Part shown: positions 8,171 to 15,473 of the stretch, piece after piece
Layout: each line of letters opens with the position of its first letter
How positions within the stretch are numbered: the stretch's first letter is position 1
Origin: JBBIOI01 sp037443425
GTDB taxonomy: Bacteria > Desulfobacterota > BSN033 > UBA1163
Length of the DNA stretch: 49,650 nt
Direction: 5' to 3'
Assembly: GCA_037443425.1 (NCBI GenBank)
Contig: JBBIOI010000007.1
Span: 1-49,650, forward strand
Notes under the pieces: model-generated
What the model was told of the DNA's origin: nothing
The model's database searches: none
The model's input: only the letters and a program-made list of their open reading frames with translations
Program-made: the position numbers and the translations under genes

Positions 8171-8944
8171 ATGTTACTAAAAGAAAATCTTAAAGCAGAG
8201 GTAAAGAATCTCAATTTCTATTACAATAAGATTCAGGCTCTGAAAAATATTAATCTTCAGATAGCAGAGAAGAGGATTACTGCACTTATTGGTCCATCTG
8301 GTTGTGGAAAGACTACTTTTCTTAGATGTTTTAACCGCATGCATGACCTTTATCCAGATAATCGTTACGAAGGAGAAATTATTCTTTACCCAGATCATTT
8401 GAATATAATAAATCCAAAGATTGATCCAATTGAAATAAGAATGCGGATTAGTATGGTCTTCCAGAAGCCAAATCCTTTTCCAAAGACAGTTTATGAGAAT
8501 GTGGCCTATGGTCTTAGAATCAGGGGAGAAAAGAACAGGGATTTTTTAAATGAAAAGGTGGAACGGGCATTAAGGCAAGCAGCTTTATGGGATGAGGTGA
8601 AAGATAGGCTTTTTGAGCATGCATTCAATCTCTCAGGTGGACAACAACAGAGACTCTGCATTGCACGTGCACTGGCTACTGATCCAGAGATTCTTCTATT
8701 TGATGAACCAACTTCTGCACTTGATCCTACAGCGACTGCAAAGATTGAAGAGCTCATCATTCAACTAAAAAAATGTTTAACTATTATCATTGTAACCCAT
8801 AATATGCAGCAGGCAGCTCGCGTATCAGATTTTACGGCTTTTATGTTTCTTGGTGAAATAATAGAGTTTGACCGCACAGATAGGATTTTTACCAAACCTT
8901 CGAAAAAACTTACCGAGGACTATATTACAGGCCGTTTTGGGTAG
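8171..8944 (+). CDS. pstB: phosphate ABC transporter ATPase PstB
   Basis: The 257-residue ATPase has Walker A GPSGCGKTTF, Q-loop MVFQKPNPFP, signature LSGGQQQR, Walker B ILLFDEPTSALD and switch His in VTHNMQQA. The QKPNPFP and NRMHDLYP patterns are typical of PstB rather than other ABC ATPases. It ends the operon: phoU, usually next, is absent, and a convergent gene begins 8 bases beyond its stop. No intrinsic terminator fits in that gap. Confidence 0.94.
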   Translation: MLLKENLKAEVKNLNFYYNKIQALKNINLQIAEKRITALIGPSGCGKTTFLRCFNRMHDLYPDNRYEGEIILYPDHLNIINPKIDPIEIRMRISMVFQKPNPFPKTVYENVAYGLRIRGEKNRDFLNEKVERALRQAALWDEVKDRLFEHAFNLSGGQQQRLCIARALATDPEILLFDEPTSALDPTATAKIEELIIQLKKCLTIIIVTHNMQQAARVSDFTAFMFLGEIIEFDRTDRIFTKPSKKLTEDYITGRFG

Positions 8945-8951
8945 GAGGGGT

Positions 8952-9863
8952 TCAGGCTATGAGATTGGGTCTTGGAATTTTGGATTCGCAAGGAACTCCT
9001 GTTTGACAAAGGCCGCAAGCAGGAGGTGGATTATTGAGTCCATATTCAAGTCTTTTTGCCTCAAGATTTTCTGACCTTATGTATTCTCTGCATTTATTTT
9101 TGTCATGTCCATACTCTGATATTGCGCCTGCAGGGCATCTTGAGATACATCTCCCACATTTCTCATTTTGAAAAAAGAGGCAGTTCTCTTTATGGTGGTG
9201 ATACCTTTTCCCACTTGGCGTTAATTTGAGTAATGTAACAACACTTCCAATTCTAATCGCCTTTCCCTTTGCTGTTATAAAACCATCACAAAGGCCAAAT
9301 GTCCCAAGACCGCACAAATAAGCTACGTGGCGTTCGGACCAGGGAGATGCCCAGCCAACACTCTCATCATAGATATGTTGGAAGGAAGGAGAAAGTGTGG
9401 GAGCAACTGAAGGATAGCCAAGATTTTCAAGAAATTTTATTAAATGTAATTTAAGGGCATTATTACATGCCTCACCAAATTCTCTGGCATAGACCCAGAG
9501 TTTTGAGGGAAATCTATCTTCGTTACGATTACTTATTCTTATATCCTCAGAGGCAGGAAGAACCCATGAGATTACACTTATATTTTCAATTTCAGAAAGC
9601 AGTAGTTGTTTGCCCTTTTCTTTTAATAAACGTGAGATAATTTCTATAGGTGTAAGATGAAATGGTCCAATAATCCTTTTATAATTAGAAAACAAAGGAT
9701 CAATTCCTGATCCAAATCCGACCAGAGGCTCTTCCCAATAGACTCCATCGTCGATCTGCTTTCTCCGATTGGATTCGTCCTCTGCTATAAATTTCTTTAT
9801 CAAACGTTCGATGATAAGATTTGGATTATTTAAAAAGATTATCTTTTCCTCTTCATTCATCAT
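8952..9863 (-). CDS. QueG-like [4Fe-4S] protein
   Basis: This protein of about 303 residues has a C-terminal ferredoxin-like part with two Cys clusters (CGRCISRCPAGAISEYG and CGLCQTGVPCESKIP), as in epoxyqueuosine reductase QueG and related proteins. The N-terminal part is only distantly QueG-like, so the reaction may differ. The start at ATG 9863 is preferred because GAGG lies just upstream and the stop of the IscU-like gene overlaps it; an alternative upstream start at 9887 would overlap further. It is the last gene of the cysE-iscU group, which suggests a link to sulfur or Fe-S metabolism. Confidence 0.65.
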   Translation of the reverse strand: MMNEEEKIIFLNNPNLIIERLIKKFIAEDESNRRKQIDDGVYWEEPLVGFGSGIDPLFSNYKRIIGPFHLTPIEIISRLLKEKGKQLLLSEIENISVISWVLPASEDIRISNRNEDRFPSKLWVYAREFGEACNNALKLHLIKFLENLGYPSVAPTLSPSFQHIYDESVGWASPWSERHVAYLCGLGTFGLCDGFITAKGKAIRIGSVVTLLKLTPSGKRYHHHKENCLFFQNEKCGRCISRCPAGAISEYGHDKNKCREYIRSENLEAKRLEYGLNNPPPACGLCQTGVPCESKIPRPNLIA

Positions 9864-10275
9864 TAATCCTCTTGGTATCGAATCCACCTTTTTCGTGAAT
9901 TCCAGTCTGTTTGCATTTATACTCTTCGATAGCGAGTTTTAATGCTTCCTGTGCAAGTGTAAAACATGGGATTTTCTCTTTTGGAAGCTGGGAAAGCACC
10001 TCTTTTACAGTTTCCTCTGAGATTTTTAAAGCATTATCAATCGTTTCACCCTTTATTCGTTCGGTTATAATAGAACTGGTTGCGATAGCTGCCCCACAAC
10101 CAAAGGTCTTAAACTTGGCCTCTACGATTCTATCTCCGTTGAGCTTTATATACATCTGCATGATATCACCACACGAGGCGTTACCAACAGTTCCAACCCC
10201 ATCGGGATTGGGTATTTCACCTACATTTCTCGGATTCTGAAAATGTTCCATAAGGAACTTGGGATATTTTGCCAT
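9853..10275 (-). CDS. IscU/NifU-type Fe-S scaffold (copy 1)
   Basis: The 140-residue protein has the three scaffold cysteines Cys35 (NASCGD), Cys60 (TFGCGA) and Cys104 (KIPCFTLAQEAL). The residue before the third Cys is Pro instead of the common His, and the C-terminus is extended by about 25 residues. IscU assembles Fe-S clusters using sulfur from a cysteine desulfurase. No iscS/nifS is adjacent or elsewhere in the window. It lies 10 bases after cysE, a pairing that links cysteine synthesis to cluster assembly. Confidence 0.85.
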   Translation of the reverse strand: MAKYPKFLMEHFQNPRNVGEIPNPDGVGTVGNASCGDIMQMYIKLNGDRIVEAKFKTFGCGAAIATSSIITERIKGETIDNALKISEETVKEVLSQLPKEKIPCFTLAQEALKLAIEEYKCKQTGIHEKGGFDTKRINDE

Positions 10276-10285
10276 CTTAAGCTCC

Positions 10286-10948
10286 TCATTGAGAATTATT
10301 TTTATTTATCTGATTTTCCAATCGCTTCACCCTTTCTTCCAATTTGCTGTGAAGCTGTAGAAGCATCTTCATAATATCTGAAAGGGGATCAGGTAGATTT
10401 CCATGTTCAAAATCCAGTTCTTCCTTTTCAGGTGTTGGATTTTCAATGATACGACCTGGCACACCAACTACAGTAGCACCTGGAGGGACTGATTTTACTA
10501 CAACCGAACCTGATCCAATCCTTGCTCCATCTCCTATTGTTATAGCGCCCAAGATAGTAGAATTTGAACCAATTATTACACGATTTCCAAGCGTAGGGTG
10601 TCTTTTCTTCTTTTCAAGCGTTGTACCACCGAGTACAACACCTTTATATATTAAACAATCATCACCTATTTCTGTAGTTTCTCCAATTACAACTCCCATT
10701 CCATGATCAATAAATAGACGTCTCCCTATCTTCGCACCCGGATGTATCTCTATGCCTGTTATCCATCGATTAAAATGTGAAATAAGGCGGGCAAGGGTAT
10801 ACCATTTCTTTAAATACAAAAAATGGGCAATACGATGAAGCCACATCGCATGAAGTCCTGGATAACACAGAAGAATCTCAAGATAGTTTTTCGCTGCGGG
10901 ATCCCTCTCCTTAATCGTTCGAAGATCCTCTTTAAGACGTTCAAACAT
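10286..10948 (-). CDS. cysE: serine O-acetyltransferase CysE
   Basis: The 220-residue enzyme makes O-acetylserine from serine and acetyl-CoA, the first step of cysteine synthesis. An N-terminal helical part (~1-65) precedes a left-handed parallel beta-helix of hexapeptide repeats (IGRRLFIDHGMGVVIGETTE, GGTTLEKKKRHPTLGNRVII). The HPT and DHGMGVVIGETTEIGDD motifs are those of CysE. The C-terminal tail lacks an obvious final Ile, so cysteine feedback cannot be judged. It opens a minus-strand group with an IscU-like and a QueG-like gene. Confidence 0.93.
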   Translation of the reverse strand: MFERLKEDLRTIKERDPAAKNYLEILLCYPGLHAMWLHRIAHFLYLKKWYTLARLISHFNRWITGIEIHPGAKIGRRLFIDHGMGVVIGETTEIGDDCLIYKGVVLGGTTLEKKKRHPTLGNRVIIGSNSTILGAITIGDGARIGSGSVVVKSVPPGATVVGVPGRIIENPTPEKEELDFEHGNLPDPLSDIMKMLLQLHSKLEERVKRLENQINKNNSQ

Positions 10949-11145
10949 TAAAATCTCCTCAAAAAAACATTTTAACCTAATTATTGTAGCAATACAATCA
11001 ACAGGGTAACATCGTAAGCATCTTTTTTTACGTGATTAGGTTATATAGCGTTTCTGGCAAATTCTTTCCGACCGTCTGGCTCCAATAAGTATCTGATTCT
11101 GCATTTAATTTCAAAAGCCTTAATTTCAATATAGGAATTAAAGCT

Positions 11146-11225
11146 GTTCATTCCTGCGAAAGCAGGAATCCAGGGAAAATAAAAACATTAAAAAACAGCT
11201 GGATTCCCGTTTTCACGGGAATGAC
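11146..11225. repeat. palindromic intergenic repeat (GGAATCCAG type)
   Basis: GTTCATTCCTGCGAAAGCAG with GAATCCAG is followed by CTGGATTCCCG and TTTTCACGGGAATGAC. The outer arms pair as an 80-base inverted structure with small hairpins at each end. This is the layout of a dispersed palindromic repeat. Confidence 0.65.
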
Positions 11226-11243
11226 GCAGGTGAGAGTTCGTCC

Positions 11244-11277
11244 GATTGCCACGCCCTCTTTGGGTGCTCGCAATGAC
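11244..11277. repeat. intergenic repeat copy 4, inverted
   Basis: GATTGCCACGCCCTCTTTGG with GTGCTCGCAATGAC is the reverse complement of the unit at 1845-1880 (GTCATTGTGAGC...GTGGCAATCT). It adjoins the palindromic repeat at 11146-11225. Confidence 0.6.
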
Positions 11278-11297
11278 TGATAAAAAGTCTTTCAGAG

Positions 11298-11458
11298 ACT
11301 GGGGAGGTAGGGTCCAAAACCCTTCGAATGCGGGGCTTTTAATTTTTAAATTGTTAACAATCGCTTGGAAAAAAACAAATTATTTAAAGGGGAATAATCA
11401 ATAGTGCTAATCTATAAAAGGTATCCGCTCGAAGGCTTTTTCACCCCACCTCCCCACT
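11298..11458. repeat. MITE-like element with ~35-base imperfect terminal inverted repeats
   Basis: The left arm (11298-11333) begins ACTGGGGAGGTAGGG and contains CCCTTCGAATGCGG. The right arm (11425-11458), read in reverse complement, begins AGTGGGGAGGTGGGG and contains GCCTTCGAGCGG. Between them lie about 90 AT-rich, non-coding bases. It could be a non-autonomous transposable element or a long structured RNA. No duplicated flanking target was recognised. Confidence 0.5.
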
Positions 11459-11483
11459 ATGAAAAGATCCTTAACTTTTTAAC

Positions 11484-11516
11484 TTGACAACTAAACAAAT
11501 GTATAGTATATATACA
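11484..11516 (+). promoter_or_regulatory. lexA promoter with overlapping LexA-like palindrome
   Basis: A -35 TTGACA (11484-11489) and a -10 TATATA (11507-11512) are 17 bases apart. The palindrome TGTATA-GTATA-TATACA (11500-11516) covers the -10, so a repressor there would block transcription. The usual guess is autorepression by the adjacent lexA, but this is not the Escherichia coli CTGT-N8-ACAG box. AGGAGGTGA follows at 11519 as the ribosome binding site. Confidence 0.7.
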
Positions 11517-11530
11517 TCAGGAGGTGATTT

Positions 11531-12163
11531 ATGGATCTTACTCCAAGGCAAAGAGAGGTCTTTAACTTTGTAAGGACATTTATTCGCGAAAGGGGATATC
11601 CCCCCTCAGTTAGAGAGATTGCTGAACACTTCAGGATCTATCCAAGGGCAGCCTTTGACCATCTCAAAGCGCTTGAAAAAAAAGGGTATCTGAAACGAAA
11701 GGGCTCGATGTCGCGAAGTCTCGAGCTTCTTGTGTTTGAAGAGCATGAACCTAAAAGGGATATGGAAAGGAGTGAGGAATCTTTTCGAGAAATTCCAGTG
11801 ATTGGTAGGGTTGCAGCAGGGAAACCCCTTTTAGCCATAGAACACGTAGAAGGCACAATTCCCCTTCCCAGAGAATGGATAAATGGTGATGAGGTCTTTC
11901 TTCTTAAGGTAAAAGGGGATAGTATGTCACCTTATATCCTTCCTAATGATTATGTGCTTGTGCGCTCCCAGCCCTTGGTAGAAAATGGCGATGTGGTAGT
12001 AACCCTTATTGGAGAAGAGGCAACGGTGAAAAGATTTTTTAAAAGGGGCAAAAGGATAGAGCTAAAACCTGATAATGAAAAGTGGGAAACGATTCAGATT
12101 GAAGAAGGGGCAACTGATGTAAAGATCCTTGGAAAGGTCATAGGAGTTTTTAGAAAACTTTAG
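11531..12163 (+). CDS. lexA: LexA-type SOS repressor
   Basis: The 210-residue protein has an N-terminal winged helix (1-65, MDLTPRQREVFNFV; recognition helix region RAAFDHLKALEKKG) and a C-terminal S24 autoprotease domain. The cleavage site is Ala96-Gly97 in RVAAGKP. Catalytic Ser131 is in KGDSMS and Lys167 in EATVKRF, so RecA-stimulated self-cleavage should work. The recognition helix differs from the usual SNAVREHL, in line with its unusual candidate operator. It heads an apparent four-gene operon with a RecA-like protein and a family-B polymerase. Confidence 0.92.
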   Translation: MDLTPRQREVFNFVRTFIRERGYPPSVREIAEHFRIYPRAAFDHLKALEKKGYLKRKGSMSRSLELLVFEEHEPKRDMERSEESFREIPVIGRVAAGKPLLAIEHVEGTIPLPREWINGDEVFLLKVKGDSMSPYILPNDYVLVRSQPLVENGDVVVTLIGEEATVKRFFKRGKRIELKPDNEKWETIQIEEGATDVKILGKVIGVFRKL

Positions 12164-12177
12164 CTGAGGGTTTGCCA

Positions 12178-12924
12178 ATGGATTGGTCTTTAGGTGTTTT
12201 AATTGATGGGATCCTCTTAAAAGTTGAAACCTCTGCTCCAAGAAGAGCCCTCTTCTTTGGAGAAGGGGCAGAAAGGATTGCCTCATATGTAGCAGGCTGG
12301 ATAGCCCACAGAGGACTGCCTGTAATTGTCTTAGATGGAGCCAATCAATTCAATCCTTATGCAATTTCAGCCCTTGCAAGAAGAATGTTGATTCCAGCAG
12401 AAAGGATTCTGAAAAGGATTCTTATTGCGAGGGCCTTTACCTGCTATCAGATGACCACCCTTGTGATAGAAAGACTTGCCTTTAGCCATCTTCATTCGGA
12501 GACTCAAGAATCGTCTTACCATCTGAAGTCAAATATCATTATCACAGGTCCGATGAATACGTTCTTAGATGAAGATATTAGAGACAGAGACTCTCGGATC
12601 CTCTTTGATCGCTTTCTACACAGGATGGAGGAGATGTCGCTTAAGGCTTTTCGTTTCTTTCTATTTCAATCCGATTCTGTCCGTTCAGGTTTTCCTGTCA
12701 CGGGCAAGAGAGAAGAGGGGCTTTCGACCCAGCGAAGGCTCTACTTTACAAGGAGGCTAATTCGCTTTTCTGATTCTCTGTGGAGAATCAGAGTTGATGA
12801 TGAGCAGGTAAAAATTGTTCTGCTGAAGGATGGGATTAAAAATAACCTGGTTAAGACCGGGATACAAGAATCTAAACTTAAGATAAAGAAAGAAGAAAAA
12901 TCTTTGGCATACTCTTGTTATTAG
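12178..12924 (+). CDS. RecA-like protein without P-loop (ImuA-like)
   Basis: This 248-residue protein resembles the RecA/Rad51 fold. RILIARAFTCYQMTTLVIE matches the Rad51/RecA-type ARAF-x-x-YQ segment, and SNIIITGPMNTFLDED lies where Walker B is expected. The nucleotide site looks lost: FFGEGAERIASYV stands where GxxxxGK[ST] should be. ATG at 12178 is preferred over TTG 12172 because GAGGG lies about 6 bases upstream. ImuA, the RecA-like partner in imuA-imuB-dnaE2 mutagenesis cassettes, also has a degenerate site. It probably recruits or tethers the polymerase encoded two genes on; that is inference. Confidence 0.65.
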   Translation: MDWSLGVLIDGILLKVETSAPRRALFFGEGAERIASYVAGWIAHRGLPVIVLDGANQFNPYAISALARRMLIPAERILKRILIARAFTCYQMTTLVIERLAFSHLHSETQESSYHLKSNIIITGPMNTFLDEDIRDRDSRILFDRFLHRMEEMSLKAFRFFLFQSDSVRSGFPVTGKREEGLSTQRRLYFTRRLIRFSDSLWRIRVDDEQVKIVLLKDGIKNNLVKTGIQESKLKIKKEEKSLAYSCY

Positions 12925-12933
12925 GAGATTTTT

Positions 12934-13224
12934 ATGGGACGTACAGTTCTTCCTTTTAGTCAGGTTTTTGAACAGGAAGTCCAGGAGTGGAGAAAGTTCC
13001 GTCGTGCTCTAAGAAAAGAGGACCAAGAGTTTTTGGATCGACTCTTCGAGAAGGCAAGGCTTCATGTTCAGGCAGGTGTATATGCCTCCAGGCCATGGCC
13101 ATTTGAGACCATCCTAATCTCTATTCTCATCGAGCATGAAAAGGCCTTGGTTGAGCTGAGAAGAAGACTCCAAATCCTGGAAGAAAGAGAGAAGGCCGAT
13201 GGAAATCCGGGGGTGGCTATTTGA
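12934..13224 (+). CDS. small helical protein of the polB cassette
   Basis: The 96-residue protein is not recognised. It starts MGRTVLPFSQ, is rich in Arg, Lys, Glu and Leu, and is predicted to be almost all helical, with a possible coiled coil in the last 30 residues. A TAGGAGA site lies 6 bases before the ATG. Its last 26 bases overlap the polymerase start, so the two are translationally coupled. The likely role is as an accessory subunit or bridge between the RecA-like protein and the polymerase. Confidence 0.75.
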   Translation: MGRTVLPFSQVFEQEVQEWRKFRRALRKEDQEFLDRLFEKARLHVQAGVYASRPWPFETILISILIEHEKALVELRRRLQILEEREKADGNPGVAI

Positions 13225-15427
13225 TCTCTATCCCCTTGAGGCCTCAATGATTCTATGGATTAAGACTGAAGATGGGTCTCTGAGGCGAGTAAAGGAGCCT
13301 TTCTATCCTCGATTCTATGCGAAGGGAGGGAGAAAAGATCTTCTTGCCTTGTTTTCGAATCTTGAAAGAAGAGGATGGGTAAAGGGATGGGAGTGGACCG
13401 AGAAGAGGGATTTCTGGAGTGGAGAGAGGGCAGAGGTGATGGAGATCGAGGTTAGCACCGTAGATTACTATCTCGAGCTTCCAAAGATTCTTCCGCCATG
13501 GGAAGAAAAGATTACCTTCTATAACTGCGACATCCCTTTATCACAACTTTATCTTTATGAAAAGGGGCTCTTTCCCACTGGTCGATGTATTGCCGATATA
13601 GAAGGAGATAGGGTCTTTGAAATCCATCTTGATCCCTCAGAGTCTATCTGGGAAGATGATGGAGAAGTTCCTGAGATTCGGGTGATGGAGCTAAGTATCT
13701 TCGAGCAGAGTGGCTCGAGATCACTTCTACTGGAATGTGAAGGATATAGATTGGAGATGGAAGAAATGGACCTTTCAGAGATCCATAGCTTTCTTGGCCG
13801 TTTTGATCCTGACCTGATACTGAGCGAGCATGGCGATAGTTTGATTTTTCCGCGTCTATTTTCCCTTGAAAGATACTTAAAGGTTTCTATTCCATGGGAT
13901 CGAGAGCCGACCCCTTTGAAAAGGTCAGTAAACATCAAGGGTCGCTCTTACTTTTCTTATGGTCGCACTTACTATCAGGCCTCTGCCCATCTGCTTTTTG
14001 GGAGATGGCATATTGATCGCACAAATTCTTTCATATACCAAGAATCCGGAATGGAAGGGGTTATTGAACTCTCGAGATTGGCAAAGATCCCTGTTCAAAG
14101 AATGGCACGCACCTCCCCAGGAACGGCAATCACCTCTATGCAACTTGATCGGGCATTTCAGGATGGTATCCTTATCCCCTGGAGGAAAGGAGAGCCCGAG
14201 CAGTTTAAGACTGCATGGGATCTCCTTGTTACGGACAAGGGAGGTCTTGTATTTCAACCTAAACTTGGTATCTTTGAGAATGTAGCAGAGATAGATTTTT
14301 CCTCGATGTATCCAACCATAATGGCTATTCATAATATATCTGCAGAGACTGTTCTCTGCGGTTGTTGTAAAAATAATCGGGTCCCTGAGACAGGTTATAC
14401 AATATGTGAACGACGAGAGGGCATTGTTCCAAAGACCATAAAGCCTATCCTGAAAAGGAGGGCGTGGCTGAAAGAGAAGATCAAAAAGCTCGAAGCCTTT
14501 CTGGCCTCAAATTCCGACCAGGAGCTACAGAGCGAGAGGAGAAAGATGGAGGTCTATAACCAGAAACAGACAGCACTTAAGTGGATGCTTGTTACATGTT
14601 TTGGATATTTAGGCTATAGAAATGCACGCTTTGGAAGGATTGAGGCACATGAAGCAGTTACTGCTTTCGGTCGTGAAAAACTCCTTCAGGCAAAAGAGAT
14701 ATGTGAGGAAGAAGGTTTTGAACTCCTACATGCTATTACTGATTCACTCTGGCTTCGTAAGGAGGGCTTAAAAGAAGAAGATGTTTTGGAAGTCTGTGAA
14801 AAGATAACCAGAGTCACAGGAATTCCTATGACCCTTGAAGGGATTTATAACTGGATGGTCTTTCTTCCCTCAAGACAGAATCCCGAAAGTCCTGTCGCAA
14901 ATCGCTATTTCGGTCTATTTAAAAATGGGAAGATCAAGGCAAGAGGCCTTTCATTTAGACGTAGTGATACACCTTACGTAGTTCAGAAGGCACAATTAAA
15001 GATGCTCGAGATTCTTAGTAACACGAGAGATATAAAGGATTATAGGTCCAAGATCCCTGAGATTTTAGATATCCTTTTTGAGTACTCTCTTATGCTGAGA
15101 GAGGGAAGGGTAGGCCAAGGCGAATTGGCAATCAAAAAGAGGATATCCAGAGAGCCATATGACTATTGTGTGGATAGTCTTACTGCAATTGCTGCACAGC
15201 AATTGGAAGAAGCAGGTATTGAGATTCACCCTGGGCAGAAGGTCAGCTACCTTATTAAAGATGCCTTGGCAAGGGATAAGGATGAAAGGGTAAGGACCTT
15301 TCCTTTAGTTGGACCTGAGGATGCCTATGATGTAAAAAAGTATATGGATATGTTGCTCAAGGCAACGGAAGAGATATTGATCCATTTCGGATATGACGAA
15401 GAAGGCCTATCGAGCATGATCCAATAA
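13199..15427 (+). CDS. family-B DNA polymerase, proofreading motifs degenerate
   Basis: The 742-residue protein has palm motif A DFSSMYPTIM (Asp366), motif B region KWMLVTCFGYLGYRNARFG (461-479, replacing Kx3NSxYG) and motif C AITDS (Asp515, replacing YGDTDS). The two main metal-binding Asp are kept; the first Asp of motif C is lost. The exonuclease motifs look lost: the Exo I area reads VMELSIF instead of FDIET, and Exo II reads DPDLILSEHGDSLIFPRL without the usual Asn and Asp. Cys387, 389, 390 and 403 may bind a metal. LexA control and probable lack of proofreading suggest damage-induced, error-prone synthesis; activity is unproven. Confidence 0.85.
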   Translation: MEIRGWLFDLYPLEASMILWIKTEDGSLRRVKEPFYPRFYAKGGRKDLLALFSNLERRGWVKGWEWTEKRDFWSGERAEVMEIEVSTVDYYLELPKILPPWEEKITFYNCDIPLSQLYLYEKGLFPTGRCIADIEGDRVFEIHLDPSESIWEDDGEVPEIRVMELSIFEQSGSRSLLLECEGYRLEMEEMDLSEIHSFLGRFDPDLILSEHGDSLIFPRLFSLERYLKVSIPWDREPTPLKRSVNIKGRSYFSYGRTYYQASAHLLFGRWHIDRTNSFIYQESGMEGVIELSRLAKIPVQRMARTSPGTAITSMQLDRAFQDGILIPWRKGEPEQFKTAWDLLVTDKGGLVFQPKLGIFENVAEIDFSSMYPTIMAIHNISAETVLCGCCKNNRVPETGYTICERREGIVPKTIKPILKRRAWLKEKIKKLEAFLASNSDQELQSERRKMEVYNQKQTALKWMLVTCFGYLGYRNARFGRIEAHEAVTAFGREKLLQAKEICEEEGFELLHAITDSLWLRKEGLKEEDVLEVCEKITRVTGIPMTLEGIYNWMVFLPSRQNPESPVANRYFGLFKNGKIKARGLSFRRSDTPYVVQKAQLKMLEILSNTRDIKDYRSKIPEILDILFEYSLMLREGRVGQGELAIKKRISREPYDYCVDSLTAIAAQQLEEAGIEIHPGQKVSYLIKDALARDKDERVRTFPLVGPEDAYDVKKYMDMLLKATEEILIHFGYDEEGLSSMIQ

Positions 15428-15473
15428 TTTATTTTTCATAAGATTAATGTTATAAATAGTTGAGGAGCGATAG

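Larger units (their letters stand above)
10949..11530. other. 582-base divergent region between cysE and lexA
   Basis: The region holds two intergenic repeats (11146-11225 and 11244-11277), a large imperfect inverted repeat (11298-11458) and the lexA promoter with its palindrome (11484-11516). No T-box or other riboswitch for cysE could be supported. Confidence 0.6.

Noticed and set aside
10949..11145. T-box or SAM riboswitch upstream of cysE
   Set aside because: No conserved T-box sequence, GNA-type loop or attenuator hairpin was visible.
13925..14332. 135-residue frame opposite the polymerase gene
   Set aside because: It lies fully within the polymerase coding region and has no family likeness.
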